The position numbers were made by a program, and so were the translations under genes. A DNA stretch of 64,000 nucleotides. Source: Monarcha castaneiventris obscurior (taxonomy: Eukaryota; Chordata; Aves; Passeriformes; Monarchidae). The notes under the pieces are model-generated. The model saw only the letters and a program-made list of their open reading frames with translations. It did no database searches and was not told the DNA's origin. Positions 50,551 to 63,850 of this stretch are shown piece by piece; within the stretch, counting starts at the first letter, position 1, and each line of letters starts with the position of its first letter. The stretch lies in the NCBI GenBank assembly GCA_026261815.1, contig JAMPIT010000539.1:6650501-6714500 (forward strand). The letters run 5' to 3'.

Positions 50551-52779
50551 ATTCAGAGAGACAGGCTAGTGAGGAAGAAAAATCAAGGAGATTGGCACAA
50601 GGACGGTGGACTAAAAAATCTTTCTAAAGAAAGAAGGGAAATTTTTTTGCACTCAAGGCCAAGAGTGAGCCCTTATAATCAGGCTCATCTGGCCACACAC
50701 CAACAGCAGCAAGGGAGAAGAGTACTGGATGCAGCTTGCACACTAAGGTCTGTGCAAAAGCTAGTGTTCTGCTGGGAAAATACAGAGCATGTGCCAGAAT
50801 TTATTAAAGAATAAATTACATTAAGCTCAGGGAAGCGACAGGGTTGAAAATTAGGATTGTAAAAAATAATCTGTATCCACTGTACCCTAATTCCTGTTGT
50901 TTTCATGATTGTTTCACTGCGAAGAGGAGAGCCACTCTCAGTATCAATCACAGTAAGCTATTTAGACACAGAAATAAGTGGCATATGGCTTAGCACTTTT
51001 GGGTCTAGCAATCAAGTAGCAACCTCCTGCAATACAACTGTAGTTTGGTTCCCAATGGGTTTCACTTTGATGATTAGATATATTGAGTTCCCTGTGTCAT
51101 TCAAAGACAGCAGAATTTCATACAAGTTGGTGTTAGCTTCCTCTCACTTCATTTCAATTTTCAATAACCAGTGTCATCACATGTAACAGTTTCTTCGTAA
51201 TGGAGCTCCATCTCGAATCAGATTTGTCCTTCAAGTGAAAGAGGGCTGTAAAAAGTCTTCTGAAATACTGATCTCTGGAAAAAATCCTACCACAGTGAAA
51301 ATGGGGAGAGATTTTTTATTTATTTCTCCTAAAGACACTTAGGTGCCCAATCCCCAGATCATTCAGGAAAACTCAAAAACAAGGCTTTAGTATTGCATTT
51401 GGGAATGGTCTTACAGTGCTTCACAGGATTTACCCAGGGACTTGCTGAAGTCGTTGTCGTGATAAGTAAATAGAAAATAATTGGTCAGTCATATTTGAAA
51501 TCAAAACTATGGTAATTAAAGCCAAGTTCTGTGTAAGTGGAGTTTGATTAGGGGAGACTTTGGACTTCAAATATGAATTGATCCCTCTGTATTTCAGCAT
51601 GGCATCTGTTAAATATGAACATGCTTCACTAACACAGAACTGCTGTTTTGCTGGTCCTTACCTTTTCTCCATCAGCTTTGGCCCATCCCTGGGCAGTGGA
51701 GAGATGTCCTTGCAGGCAGATGGAGGGAGTCAAGGGCTTTGCCTGCTGGAGGATGAAGGCATAGACCCTGCTGGAGGTCAGGATATGCGGAAGGGTGGGA
51801 AGATTTCAAAAAGTAAAAAGCCCAGAACACGCATCATGGTGAGCATGAACCTGCAAGACAAGTGTTTGCCTTTTCTGCCAGGGATATTTCTGGAGAAATC
51901 TGGTGTCTTGGAGAATGTTCTGCCTATTCCAGAGCTTGAAGCTGTACTCTCCCTAATGGGCTGACCTGTTTTTCTCTTTGTTGCCCTTACTCTGTAAATT
52001 TACAAAATGGAGGAATTCCTTCAAGCTCCACCAGTGTCACACACACAACCTGTGCATCAAGATTCACCTGGCAGCTTTCCCTATAGCATGTTCCATGCAC
52101 ATGGGTTGTGCCAGAGAGTGTAACAGCACAAGCAGTGTCTTTAAAAAGTAAATTCTGGGTCACACATTCACCACGAAGCACTTACTGTAATTCACAATTA
52201 GTCTTAATATGCTGTTAGAAGAGCAACTGCAGACAAACACCTCACAGCTTTATAATCCCGACATGTACCAGGCAGCAAAGATGATATGGCTGCCTGTGTC
52301 ACATACCCAAGACTGCCCATCCCAGAGTTTTATTTCTTGGCAGTTTCCTACAATTTTGTGAAATATTTTTTTAATGTGACAAAGTCACTTCAATTACACA
52401 GTCATTATAAGTTTTGCCAAGGTTGACTATGGATCGTTTTGTGTTCATTAGAGCACAAAATTAGAATTTTCATTGCAGCAACTGTAAACAGTATTGGCTC
52501 AAAGGAGTCAAGCTTTCTTCCCTCCATAAAATCTTGGATAAGCTATAACTGAGGACTTCCATTTTTTTGACAGATTTTAATTTTTTTTAAACTGCCTTCT
52601 GGGTTGCTGGATTTTTTTCTTTTTCTTCCTAGTTCTTGATGTATTTGTTTAACTGAATAACCAGTTCCCTTCAAAATTATGACATTGCCACTGTGTGCAT
52701 GAACAAGCAGGTGCAGTCAGTGTTTCTGAAGCTGTGAATATATTATTTCTTCAACTTCTTGAATGCTACAGCTTGGTGC

Positions 52780-52885
52780 TTGTCACTTTAGACCCAGTCA
52801 GGGCTTTAAAAGCCATAAATGGTCTACAGCAAATAACCCTGTTTCAAAAATACTTCATCGTCTCCTTAAGTCCCAATAAGCCCCA
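52780..52885 (+). mobile_element. Possible ancient LINE relic (L2/L3-type)
   Basis: GGGCTTTAAAAGCCATAAAT followed by a GTCTCCTTAAGTCC-like piece recalls a widespread old amniote interspersed repeat. The match is short and the orientation uncertain. Confidence 0.25.
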
Positions 52886-55783
52886 TTAAGTTTTCACTTA
52901 ACTAATGTCAGAGTTTATTACTTAAGTAATAATTAAAGTTTCTATTTCATATTCTCGTTAATTTATGGAAATATGTGATTGACTTTGCTCATCACGCTGA
53001 TGTAAATATAGAGAAATTGCATCAAAAAAGATCAATTTATATATGCAAAAATTAAGCAAATAGCAAGTAAATCTACCACAGAGTGTTTCATGCAATGGAA
53101 TAAAAAACCAAAAGGTTTCCAGAGAAGTCCAGGCTTTTGAAAACTATTTGGAAAGCATAAGACTGCCTCTTTTTGCATCTATCTTTAGAAAAATAAATAA
53201 GGTCAAGAAAAGCATCTTGAGAGAAGGAGATTACATATTTCCCGTGATTATTTTAGTGATTTCTTTTAAGGTTAATTTAACCTTTCTACTGCTAATTTAG
53301 CATATTAGAAGCAGTGGTGTAGTGGAATACTGCTTGGTAGAAAATATAACCAAAATGTTTCATCTGCTGTTTCTTTGGGCTGAAGGTGAAACTATGCTGC
53401 TCTACCTTCCTTTTCTTGGGATTAGGGAGCTTGTGTGGCTCCTCACTTGTGCTTCACTTGGAGGAATTTCCAGGCTCTTTTTTTAAACTAATAGGTATTT
53501 ACAAGGAACGAGAGACGACAGAGACTATTACAAAAGTAGCAAAGAACTTCAGCAGACATCCCTGTCAGAGCTTGCACAGCAGCAATGCTCTGCCTTACTT
53601 CTACAAATCCATGGAGTGCATGCTGCTCTTGGCATGTGGCAAGCTCGTGTCTTGCCAATGGGATGCCCAGTCCTTAGCAATTTATTTTTTTTAGCTATAA
53701 TATGTCATGATAATGTCATTCGGGATAAGATATGTCAGCAAATGCACCAACAGGCTTTATCAGCTTATACCTCTTAGCAAAACCTGGAGCTACAGTGAGT
53801 GGGGACAGCAGACATACAGCAAAGGCATATCTTTTCCTCTTAAAGAAATGTGTTTAACAAGGTTATATACTATTTGCATTCCAAATTTGCAATTATCACC
53901 CCATGAGCACACAATGAAATCATCCAAGTGGCAGATAATGTGTTAGATATATGTAGTTAGACTTTTTGTAGATTAAACACGCTGTTAGATGTAAGGAGGC
54001 ACAGCTACAGTAATACATTATATAGGAATCAGTGTAGTCTGAATAATGTGAGAGCTCATTGAAATACCATTCTCTTGTGTGAAGGATGTATGTTTGTGAA
54101 TGCATGTGTGTGCACGCAGGAATGCAAATTGCTAAGTGGAAAGATTAGCAAATTGTGGATTGTGGAAGTCTGACTGTATATAGTAGAAAATTTTCCTTCA
54201 AAGCACATATAAAGGTTTGATTCTGCAACTTTATTCTCTACCCTGTAATTTTACACTAGCTGGCATAAATTAGCAAGCTAGGAGTCTAAATATATGTGTC
54301 TGACATGCCTCTCAAAAGAAATAAGATAAATGCACATGGTGAAACAGGAGTAGTTGTATGTGTAAAGTATCTATGCTTTCTTGCACATAGGTTACATTTA
54401 AATTGGAGAATGGAAAGGAAAATCCTTCACCTGCACTTTATCTGTGTTGATTGTAGTCTGGAGTTCTCTGAATATATTTATTTTTAACTTTAACATAAAG
54501 AAACTGGCAATGCCAAGCATTTCTCCTCTACCAAATGTGATAATTTCTGAATCCAGACAGAAGCTTACTTGCATTAATGTGCTCAGTGGTCTGGTGGAAA
54601 TCAGTAATATGATGAGGTACATTGAAGGGGGAAGGCGGGCCTTCCACATTTATTTATTCTGGATAAATGGTGCCCATTAATCTATCAGGAAAATATGGAA
54701 TTAGCAGGGAAGAAACCACAGTTGCAAATTTGGCAGTTGCTAGCATGCACAGATGGTCTTTCAGTGTTTTAAGATTTTCCAGTCTTTTGATATTGATACC
54801 AACATTGAAAAGTAGCCTGTGTATTGCTAATGTTTATCTGGAATAGCCATAGAAAATTAACATTGTATGTTTTGGATTGTTCAGTTTCCTCTTGGTGTAT
54901 TTGCATAAAGTTTTCTGATCTGAAAGGTAAAGCTTTTATGCTCTGTCTTTGGTTATTTTAAGAAGCATAATTGGAGTATGATTGCCTAAAATAAGGACAG
55001 CTAGCACATCCAGTCATCGGCATTGGGACAAAAGAGACTCTTACACATGAATTTAGTTGAACAAATTTTGCAGGTTGGTAGTCCAAATGGCCTTCCTACT
55101 GTTACAGACAGTGTGATTCTTTGTAAAGTGGTGTTCTCAAAGCCAGGATGTTGAGTCCCTCCTTGATAGAGTGCTGTTTATTCTTATTCTGCTGACAAGC
55201 ACTGATTTTCAGTCACTGTATCTCCACTGGAGCTGGGAATCTGACCCTGGCAATGTCTCCATTCAGTGTTTAAGGGCATGAAGTCAAGAGGGAAGGATAA
55301 TGTCATCTGCTTAATTTGCTTTGGGAGTGTTTGGTTGAGTCTTTAAAGACCATGTTGAAATATTTCACAGAGGAAATCACAGAATAATTCTTGCCAACTC
55401 TACTTTGAGTTTATTCTCAGCTGACCCAGGGGATATAGTACCTTAATGCCTGTTCTGAAATGTGCCTTCAGCAGTGCTGTAGTGCAGAAGTTGCATGTGC
55501 ACAGGACAAAGACATCTTTTGACTACACACAGCCCAAGGTGCTTTGTATGAAAAATTAGTAAAAACTGTTGGGGCAAAAAATAAATTCAGAAAATTAAGG
55601 AAAAAAATTCTCTCAGTGCACTATGAATTTTAATCTGGTGAAAAAAGGTCCGAGATGAAAAGTAAGGTGAAAGTTTTAGATGTGTTACAGAAACACTATA
55701 TGCTGCTACTTCCTGTGCATCCAGTTGTACAGGTCTACTTTGTATAGATCTCTATGAAGCCACATAGACAAGCAGATGGGCAG

Positions 55784-55800
55784 TCAGTCAGTCAGACAGG
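55784..55800. repeat. Short (CAGT)3-type repeat
   Basis: CAGTCAGTCAGTCAGACAGG lies about 70 bp before the TTCTC array and looks like a decayed tetranucleotide microsatellite. Confidence 0.7.
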
Positions 55801-55870
55801 TAGATATGGGTGTTAGATAAAGGTGTGCCAGACCTATGGGGCACTAGGGCATATAGGTGTGCTTCTAAGG

Positions 55871-56027
55871 CTTCTCTTCTCTCTTCTCTTCTCCTCTCTT
55901 CTCTTCTCTCTTCTCTTCTCTTCTCTTCTCTTCTCTTCTCTTCTCTTCTCTTCTCTTCTCTTCTCTTCTCTTCTCTTCTCTTCTCTTCTCTTCTCTTCTC
56001 TTCTCTTCTCTTCTCTTCTCTTCTCTC
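55871..56027. repeat. Homopyrimidine microsatellite (TTCTC)n
   Basis: Every base from 55871 to 56027 is C or T. The core 55911-56025 is 23 uninterrupted copies of TTCTC. The first 40 bp is the same motif with scattered CT and TCT insertions. The opposite strand is (GAGAA)n. Low-complexity open frames reading SSLLF repeats across it are artefacts. Confidence 0.97.
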
Positions 56028-56404
56028 AAGTTAAATGAGGAAAATAATTAAATATTAGCTGCTAACAAGAAAAATTGCTAATTATGGTTCAGCAGAAATC
56101 TTCCTCAGCACCTGTGGGAATACCATAGAACAGGCCTGGAAGCATCTTCTTGCTCTGGACAGTAGTTCCCATCTTTGCACAGAGGCAGATTTCATGTACC
56201 ACCTCAGAAAGAGAACCTGATTCTGTTTTACAAGAAGGGGGGCCAAATTTAGTTTTATTTCCCAGGCAAACAGGTTCTTTAGCTTAAGCCATATCTGTGC
56301 TATCGGATAGAAGAACTATACCACAGATTTTGGAAGCTACACTTTCTATTTATTCATGCCAAGAGGATGGATGTTGCCTTTCCTACAACCACCTGATAGT
56401 GTTG

Positions 56405-56695
56405 ACTGATGTGTAGTGTGTAATCCATTATAACCATCTGATCTTTCTGTAGAAAACCACCTCACTGGTCATTCCCTATCTTGTATTTTTGCTGTTGAAT
56501 TTTTGTGATAAACTGTAGTACTTTGTGCTTGTCCACACTGAATTTTACCTGGTTTCTTTAGATCTTACCTCCACTTCATCAGTATCTTTTCATATTCTGA
56601 CCCATCCTCCAAAATTCTTGTACACCTTCTCACATGGGTGTTATTTGCTAATTTAGCAAGCTGTTCTCCCATCCAAACTATTCATGGTGTTTTAA
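56405..56695 (-). mobile_element. Ancient CR1/L3-like relic, minus orientation
   Basis: In order, I see GTAATCCATTATAACCATC, TTCTGTAGAAAACC, AGTACTTTGTGCTTGTCC, CACTGAATTTTACCTGG and CCATCCTCCAAAATTCTTG. A TTTGCTAATTTAGCAAGCTG-like stretch follows, then CCATCCAAACTATTCATGG. This is the well-known reverse-complement order of the CR1/L3 coding 3' region. About 290 bp survives with heavy substitution. Confidence 0.7.
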
Positions 56696-59600
56696 ATTGT
56701 GCATGTTTATTGTATAGTTACTGTGGCAGTAGCTAGGCTGTAGCCTTGGCAGATGTTTCTTGCCAGATCTGTAATAACAAAGGGATATAATACTGATGAT
56801 GATTTGGGTGATTTATGTGATCTATAATGGACAGTTTACCAGAATGGATCAACTCTTTAAACTCTTGAAATGGCTGCAAATCTTACAGGACTTCCTAGGG
56901 AAGTCTGAAGATCCTGGAGGGTGTGAACTTTTCAGCTTTTTTGCACGTATGTGAAACTTACATTTAGCAAGCCACAGAAATACACAAATGACTCCCTGCA
57001 ATACATTTCAAAGTCCCTCACCAGCAATTAAAAGCTCTGCAGCTCTGACTTTTTTCTAACCTACCACATATGAATTTCATGAAATACTGCCCACTGTCAA
57101 TGTTCTTGCAGCACTTGGCAATTCTTTAGTTTTATGGGTACCTATTTCGTCATGAAAATTGTATTGAGAAAAATCCCAGATTTCTAGTCTATGTGACATT
57201 TAAGAGATTAGTGTAGATCCTACAGTGCTGAGGGGCAGAGATGCAAAAACAAAGCAAAAAAATTAATAATGGTGACAGGAAGCAGAGAGAAAGAAGTCAG
57301 ACATAAGGCCAGACTTAGAAATGAGCATGCAAGTTTGTTGTTGTGTAAGCAAGAGATGACCCTGGTCAGCTCTAACTAGTGTTATCTTCACTTATTCCAG
57401 ATATTGCTAGAGGAATTTCTTCATTTGTTTAATATCAACAAGCAATTCATCTAGACTTCACTCAGCAGTCATATGCAATCATATCATCACTCAGGCACAT
57501 AGTACAAAATACATCCACACATTTCAATAATAAAGCCATGCATCTGATAATATATGTAGTGAATTGTTCCACACGTACTGCAGCATACATTCTCCAGCTT
57601 CTCTTTGAAAAGGAACCATTTAATTCTTTTTTTTTGGCATATGATTGTGCTATACTCAAGTGATCTCTGATCACTGCTCTGTCTTGGCTACAGGGTGAAG
57701 GATTCCCCACTCTCTCTGTCCTGTACGTTCCACTGCTGTGAATTTCTCAGTTCCTCTCCCTAATTTGCCACATATAGGTCTATAGAGACCTAAATACTGC
57801 CTCCAATCCAGAGCTGTCTCAGACCCTCACTCTCATACTTTTGCACCATCCTGCAGGAAGGAGTTCACTTGCATTTGGGGAAAACTGGAACAGATATGTT
57901 GTCTTGGGTATATGTACATTGATGTTTGTATTTATAGCATTTATTTTGCTTCATCTTCTAAACAAAATGTCCTGGAACTCTTCTTGGAACACTCCCCTCC
58001 TCACTGGGTGTTCCTCACTACATTCATGAATACCTGATTGTTTTATTTTGCTGTGGCTGAGTTACCTGGGTCCATGTCTTAAATTCATAACATTTGCCAA
58101 AGTCAAGGTAGAGCCATGGGCTTGTGGTTTGGCCCAATAAAGAATTGTCCTTCTGTGCATAAAGGCTTTCTGACTCATTGTTATGCCATAACTCTGTCAA
58201 AGGCTGTTTTTTCTTGTAACCATTTTACAATGATCAGACTATTCAGGAAAAGTGCCTATCTCCAGCACCAAAGCCCAAAGAAGTTAGTTTTGTTGTCAGA
58301 TTTTTAGTGTCCCCAGGAGTAAATCTATCCTCTGCCATCCTCTCAAGTGGGAACTCTGGGAACAATCTCACATACATTTTTCCATTTAGGTTCCCATGTG
58401 CTTTTGTGTATTTGCTCTGACCTTAGGTTGGGATGATTTACAAGTTACTGGCAGTCATTTTCTCCATACTTTTTCTGTGACCATAATTCAGTGGAATGGA
58501 AACATTCCAAGACAATTAGAAACGCAGTCCATATAGCAACCTGCCTTCAGAAATTTGGGGTAAAACACTAACCTTCTTTAAAGAGGCAAACCCCATCAAA
58601 AAAATGGGGTTACTAAAAGTCCTGAATCTCCTCTTCATAAGCTTTACACTTTGTTCGTATACTAGACTGCATCTTAAGTATAAACCTATCATCAGGTTTA
58701 GCAAATCAATACCATAAGAGTGTGAAATGGTCCCCAGAAATCTCCAGAATGCCATTTCACAGTAAAAGCAATTGAAAAAGAAGCTGCAGTGGAATATCTT
58801 ATGAGATAGCCATTTAGATCACAAAAGGATCATAAAAGTCAGAAGCAGTTTGTTTGAAGCAAGGTTCATAATATAACCATACAGGGCTTGCTGGGAAGAA
58901 AGAGGAAAATTGCAAACCAATTTGTGGTTACAGCTTTTTCTGTCAATTCGACAGGGATTTAAAACTTGTAAAAGGTGGAACTTCTGCCATCTTACATTGC
59001 TCAATGAGAAAGAGATAGCTATAATCATAGTAGCTAAACAAACACCAATTATTGAAAGGCAATATAGTCTTCATTAACTTCAAAGCAATTAGCACTTCTT
59101 TAGTTCATTTACTACTGAGCAAGGTGGTGTCACACAGTGGCATTTGTCAGTGATAATCTGAGCATCTTTGGAGGCTTGCCTTCCTATATTCTCATAATAC
59201 TTCTTCAGTGAAGTTTTCACACTTTATGCACAATAAGGACACCAATGAAAGCATTAAAAGGAGTGTTTCTCTGAGCAAATGCCACCTGAGCATGCCACCC
59301 TGTTTCAAACGTGTTTGTATCACAAAACTACATATTTCTTAAAAGGTGGTTGTGTCTCGGTGCAGGGTAATAGAAGCAGAGCATGCTGGAGGAAGTCGTA
59401 TGTCACAAAACAAAACAAAAAAACCCCACAACTAATTTTGTCACACCCATTCAATTCTACAAGTGTCTTGTACACAGCCTTTGAATTAATGTGTAATCTT
59501 TGTCCTTTGGTAAGAGCTAACAGATGGCCTGGCCATCGAGAATGGTTCAGGTCCCAAATCCCCCCAAAGGTTGAAAACTTAATTATGTTGCAGTGGCAAG

Positions 59601-59929
59601 TCCTTTACTATTTTTCTAAAAAGTCTTCATGATTCATGGTTGATTAGAAGCTAATATGGAGCCAGTCTACCTTCTTCTTTTCTTCTTTCTTTTAAAAAAA
59701 ACCCTAGACAATAAAAATAGTTTCTGGTTATTCTGCTAACCTTTCTCTTTAATAAAGATATAGGAAATGAAATTTTAGCTATGTTGCACTCAATCAGATT
59801 ACTTTGTACAAATGAAAAGTAATGGTGCCTCCTTTAATACCATTAGAAGGATGGATATTGCAGGATTCTTTTCAGATGGCCATGCACTGGCCATGAGAGG
59901 CCTGATGCCTTTCCCCTTTTGTGACACCC

Positions 59930-60600
59930 TGTGCTGTGTCACTGGGAGATCTCTCCATGCTGAGTTGTGGGCGCTGGAGGTGCAGGGAGAACGAGCTGCC
60001 AGACGGGAACGCTTCCTCTTTTCCTCACTGCTGCCACCTCAGGGGAGCCCAGAGCCCAGGGCAGGGAGCAAGCCAGGGCTGGGCTGGGCAGGGGGCTGTG
60101 CTCGAGTGTGCCTCATGCCCAGGGATGCTCCCCACAGTGCTGCCTGTGGAATGGGACACTGCCCCAGTCTCCTGCGCCTCTCCGAGATCCAGGAGGTTAT
60201 GAAGGATTATTCAGTTATGCAGGATCAGGTTCTGACCACAGTATTTAAGTGATGTCTGTCCTAAAGTGTTCCCATCTCTACAATGGAATAGAAGCACAGA
60301 GGCTGCACTTTTTCACTTCCCTTCCGGATGCCCAGCACAGCGAGGACACCCAGCTCACCAGCTCTGGGGAACCATGTGGCTGCCTGGTTGTGGCAGCACT
60401 ACAGGTTTTTGCTGCCTGCCCCTGTGTGGCATTGCCAGAGCCTCTTCTCCATGCAGATTCCCAGTCGCTGTCACGCTGGGACTCCGCAGGCAGCGGCCAT
60501 GAGGCAGAACAGGCCCCCAGCAGCTCCGCAGTGGGACAAGCATTGCCCCGGGATCAGGATAACAGAGCTGTGCTTTTGATTTCCTAAGCTGCTGCTGTTC
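59930..60600. other. GC-rich block with overlapping chance open frames
   Basis: GC content is clearly higher than in the flanks, with scattered CpG. Several overlapping frames of 80-146 codons exist on both strands, none with a recognisable domain or splice structure. The base composition alone explains the missing stop codons. It may be a regulatory GC-rich segment or an unrecognised old repeat. Confidence 0.4.
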
Positions 60601-63600
60601 ACTCCTCAGCAGTTCAAGTCCTGGACTGCAGAACACTGAATGAGTGCTTGAAGTGATTAGGCATTATTTATCTATGTTTATGAACAATGCATTTCATTCA
60701 TGTCATCATTTACTGCACAAATTGGTAAAGTTATTGGGCTCTTTGGGCGACTTCTGTTCCAGGAAATGAGTGTGGCATTTTTTTGTCTTACGTAACCCTC
60801 CATTTATCTCCCAGAGCCTGCTTTCTGCATCACCACTTTTTTATTTCAGTTTTACACATATTTTTGTGTCTGAAGCAATGAGAAAATAAAATGACATCGA
60901 AACATCTGTTCTAATCCATTTATCAGAGAGGAACAATTACAAATAGCACTTCACCAATTAATTAGTAACCTTATTCATTGTGTACACTCAAATCATGCTA
61001 AGGCAGTTTCTTTTCCTTTACATGATTTGCACCATTTTTATCATCTTATGTGACTGATGCTACTGAAATAAATTTCTCAACATGGCTCAGAAAGACAAAG
61101 GCAAATTATCTCTTTCCCCAAGTGAATGTTAATGAGCAGGAGGCTGGTGTGCATCATCACTGCCACTTCTAGCTGTGTCCCTTGTTGCAGACTGGAAAAA
61201 AAGGAAATCTTAATTGTTAGATGCCACTAGAAAATCCTTTGCCCTGGCTTGTGGGGAGCCAGAACACTTGGTCTCTGTTGACCACATTAGGGAGAAGGTC
61301 AGTGCAAGGCTGCACCTGGGCTGACCAGCACGTGAGAGAAGTTCACAGTATTTAATAGCAGCAGCAAATTCTCCTGACTATTTCAGTTGTCCACAGGCTG
61401 GACACAAAGGACCACAGCTGCTACTGATAGTTGGTCTGTCATTACAGGCATTTACCTCTTTAGGTCAGCATCATTTTACACCAATTAAGGGTTTGCCCCA
61501 TGAATCAAAACTGTTTCTGCTGTATCTCTATTGATTTCTTTGGAGTTGCCCCAGCAGATAATTTTTCTCCAAAACATTCTAAAAATAGAGAAAGCTGACA
61601 AGATGATAAGAGGGTCTAACAGCTGAAGCCATGAGGTACAAGACATAGAAGACAGACAGTTTTTGACTTTGGGCTAAGCGAGTTAATTCTCCAATGAAAG
61701 GGTTTGGGTTTTTTAATCCTACTTATTTAATGTAAATAAAAGTCTGCCTTGCATAGCTAAGCTTATAGCATTGGACTTTCTGAGTAGGGCCAGGAGTCAC
61801 AGGAGTCAAGCTGGTGTAATCCAAAACAATTCAAGTTTAGTGACGGAAATATCTATTACATTTTAAAAAATGTTTCTTTCTAACTCAGTGTTAGGACTTG
61901 CGGTCAAAATAAACTTCTTAGTACTAACATTGACTTCAAGAGACAATATTGACAATGAGGAATGGGCCTAAGGGCCTGTGTCAGTGACATGAATCTGTTG
62001 CTCATGTTTTGAGGTAAAGTTCAGCCACTTTACAGCCACCAGAAGGATTTGGAGTTATCTTCTCATAAAGCTGTGAATACTTCCAGTAAAGCTGAACTGA
62101 AAGAAAGAACAAAGGTATGATGCTTCCCTATGAAGTGTGGAAGTTTGGTGGTTTTGCATTACTTTTTTGTACTTCAGAGCAGCAGCACTTTGGGGGTATG
62201 ATTTGGGATCAGCTCCAGCTCTCAGTCAAGTTAATGTGAGCTGGATCAGTTCCTCCACAACAGGCAGTTGTAGTTCAGTTCTGTGTGGAAACAAGCAAAT
62301 GTGATGGAACACATCCCAGGCAGCTACGGCGGGACCTTCACACTTCTCATTTTGCAAAAGGCAAACTCTTCACTGAGCACTTAAAAAAAGTCTTTAAAAT
62401 GTGAAGTGAGTGTAACTGATACAGAAGTGTCTGGCTGGGTTGTGAATAGCTTGAAACCATTTTTCTCTGAGCAGCAAACAGTACTAGGCAGTGCAGTGCT
62501 GGTTGATAGAGATGGTGACAGGGATGTTTCAGGGATCTACATCTGTTACCCAAATGGTCAGCATGGTCAGAAAGGAGGGAACATCTCTCCAGGAGATAGT
62601 ATGGGCTTTTTTAGGGTGAGTTTCCCCTGTGCTGTGGGAAGTAAATCTGTGGCAAATATCAGTATGGTAGGTACATGTGTGGGAGAATTGGACAGGAACA
62701 TGTGCAGGCATTTAACAAGATACAAATGGTATCCTGGATGTCCCTGGTTGCATTTTACTGCAGCAGCATTCTGTGTTTACAGAGTAGGAGAAACTGGAAA
62801 AGTCTAGTCCAATGGCCTAAAAACAAGACTTGAAATAGGAATCCTAATTTTTCATGCTTGCCTTTTTTCCCAATAATCTCTGTAGTATTGGTCAGACAAT
62901 TCAGAACTTTCCAGCCTCTGTGCCAAGATGCAGACATCCTAAAAATTCATACAGAAACAAGAAGTACTAAAATATTTACTTGGGTTTTGGTGAATTGTTG
63001 TGGGAAATGCAAAGGAATTTGGAATTAGGCATTTTGTTGAAGACTTCCTAAATGAATAAGTGTGTTCTGATATCTGAGTTATATATACATCCTGCATGAC
63101 ATGCCAGTGTGCACAAGAAAAATACTTGAATAGTTACATCACTGCAAAACCTAGATGTAGAGAAGAGCCTAGAACCTCTTAGTAGGGTCTTCTTGGTCTT
63201 TTTGTGAAAGTGTGTGAAAAAAACCCATAACTGTTGGTTGTGCATAAGAATGAGGAAAATTCTAGTGTAGTCTGAAAAATTGACAACTTTTTACAGAAAA
63301 GAAACAGAAACATATGAATTCAGCTGTATTAAGTGCTTTTTCATAAATATCTCCAACGAAATCAAATATTTTGACAGACTGGAAAGCAACACACTTTTAT
63401 TAAATTGATCGAAAGGTTCCACTGGCTTTGCATTGCACTGCACAAGACATCCCTCACAGACAGGATGCAGCCAAGTTAAGGCTCTCAGCAGGGACTGCAC
63501 TCTGGGCTTAACTGATTACATAAAACATTTTAAGTCATTTTAATGAAACAAAATATTTCATTGCAGATGAAATTAACTCAAAATATTTTACTTGAATTTT

Positions 63601-63834
63601 CCCAATAGAAATGTGTTACTTTGGATGGGAGTTTGAAATTTTCCTGTGCGTAGTAACGCTGATTTTAATGAGAATTTGTTTTTGTCAGGTTATCCTGGGG
63701 GAGAATTTCTAAGAGCTCTGCTATGATTTCCATAGAAGAGCTAATTAGGATTGTACTTCCCAAGTCCTGCTGGGGGGATGATGTGTGGTACAACCTTCTG
63801 CATCACTAGTGGAGCTGCAGACCCTCCAATAAGT

Positions 63835-63850
63835 TACAATAGATGGCAGT
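63835..63850 (+). promoter_or_regulatory. Weak CTCF-like motif
   Basis: TACAATAGATGGCAGT shares the AGATGGCAG core of a common CTCF site form (CCACTAGATGGCAG) but differs at two of the upstream conserved positions. It lies near the GC-rich end of the window. Confidence 0.2.

Noticed and set aside
51560..51964. 134-codon plus-strand frame
   Set aside because: Composition changes midway and no domain is visible; treated as a chance frame, although a weak unannotated exon cannot be excluded without RNA data.
55810..56038. Leu/Ser-rich frames of about 70 codons
   Set aside because: Pure translation of the TTCTC microsatellite.
59812..60252. 146-codon plus-strand frame
   Set aside because: It begins in AT-rich intron and runs through a GC-rich block; no recognisable domain, and overlapping frames are equally open.
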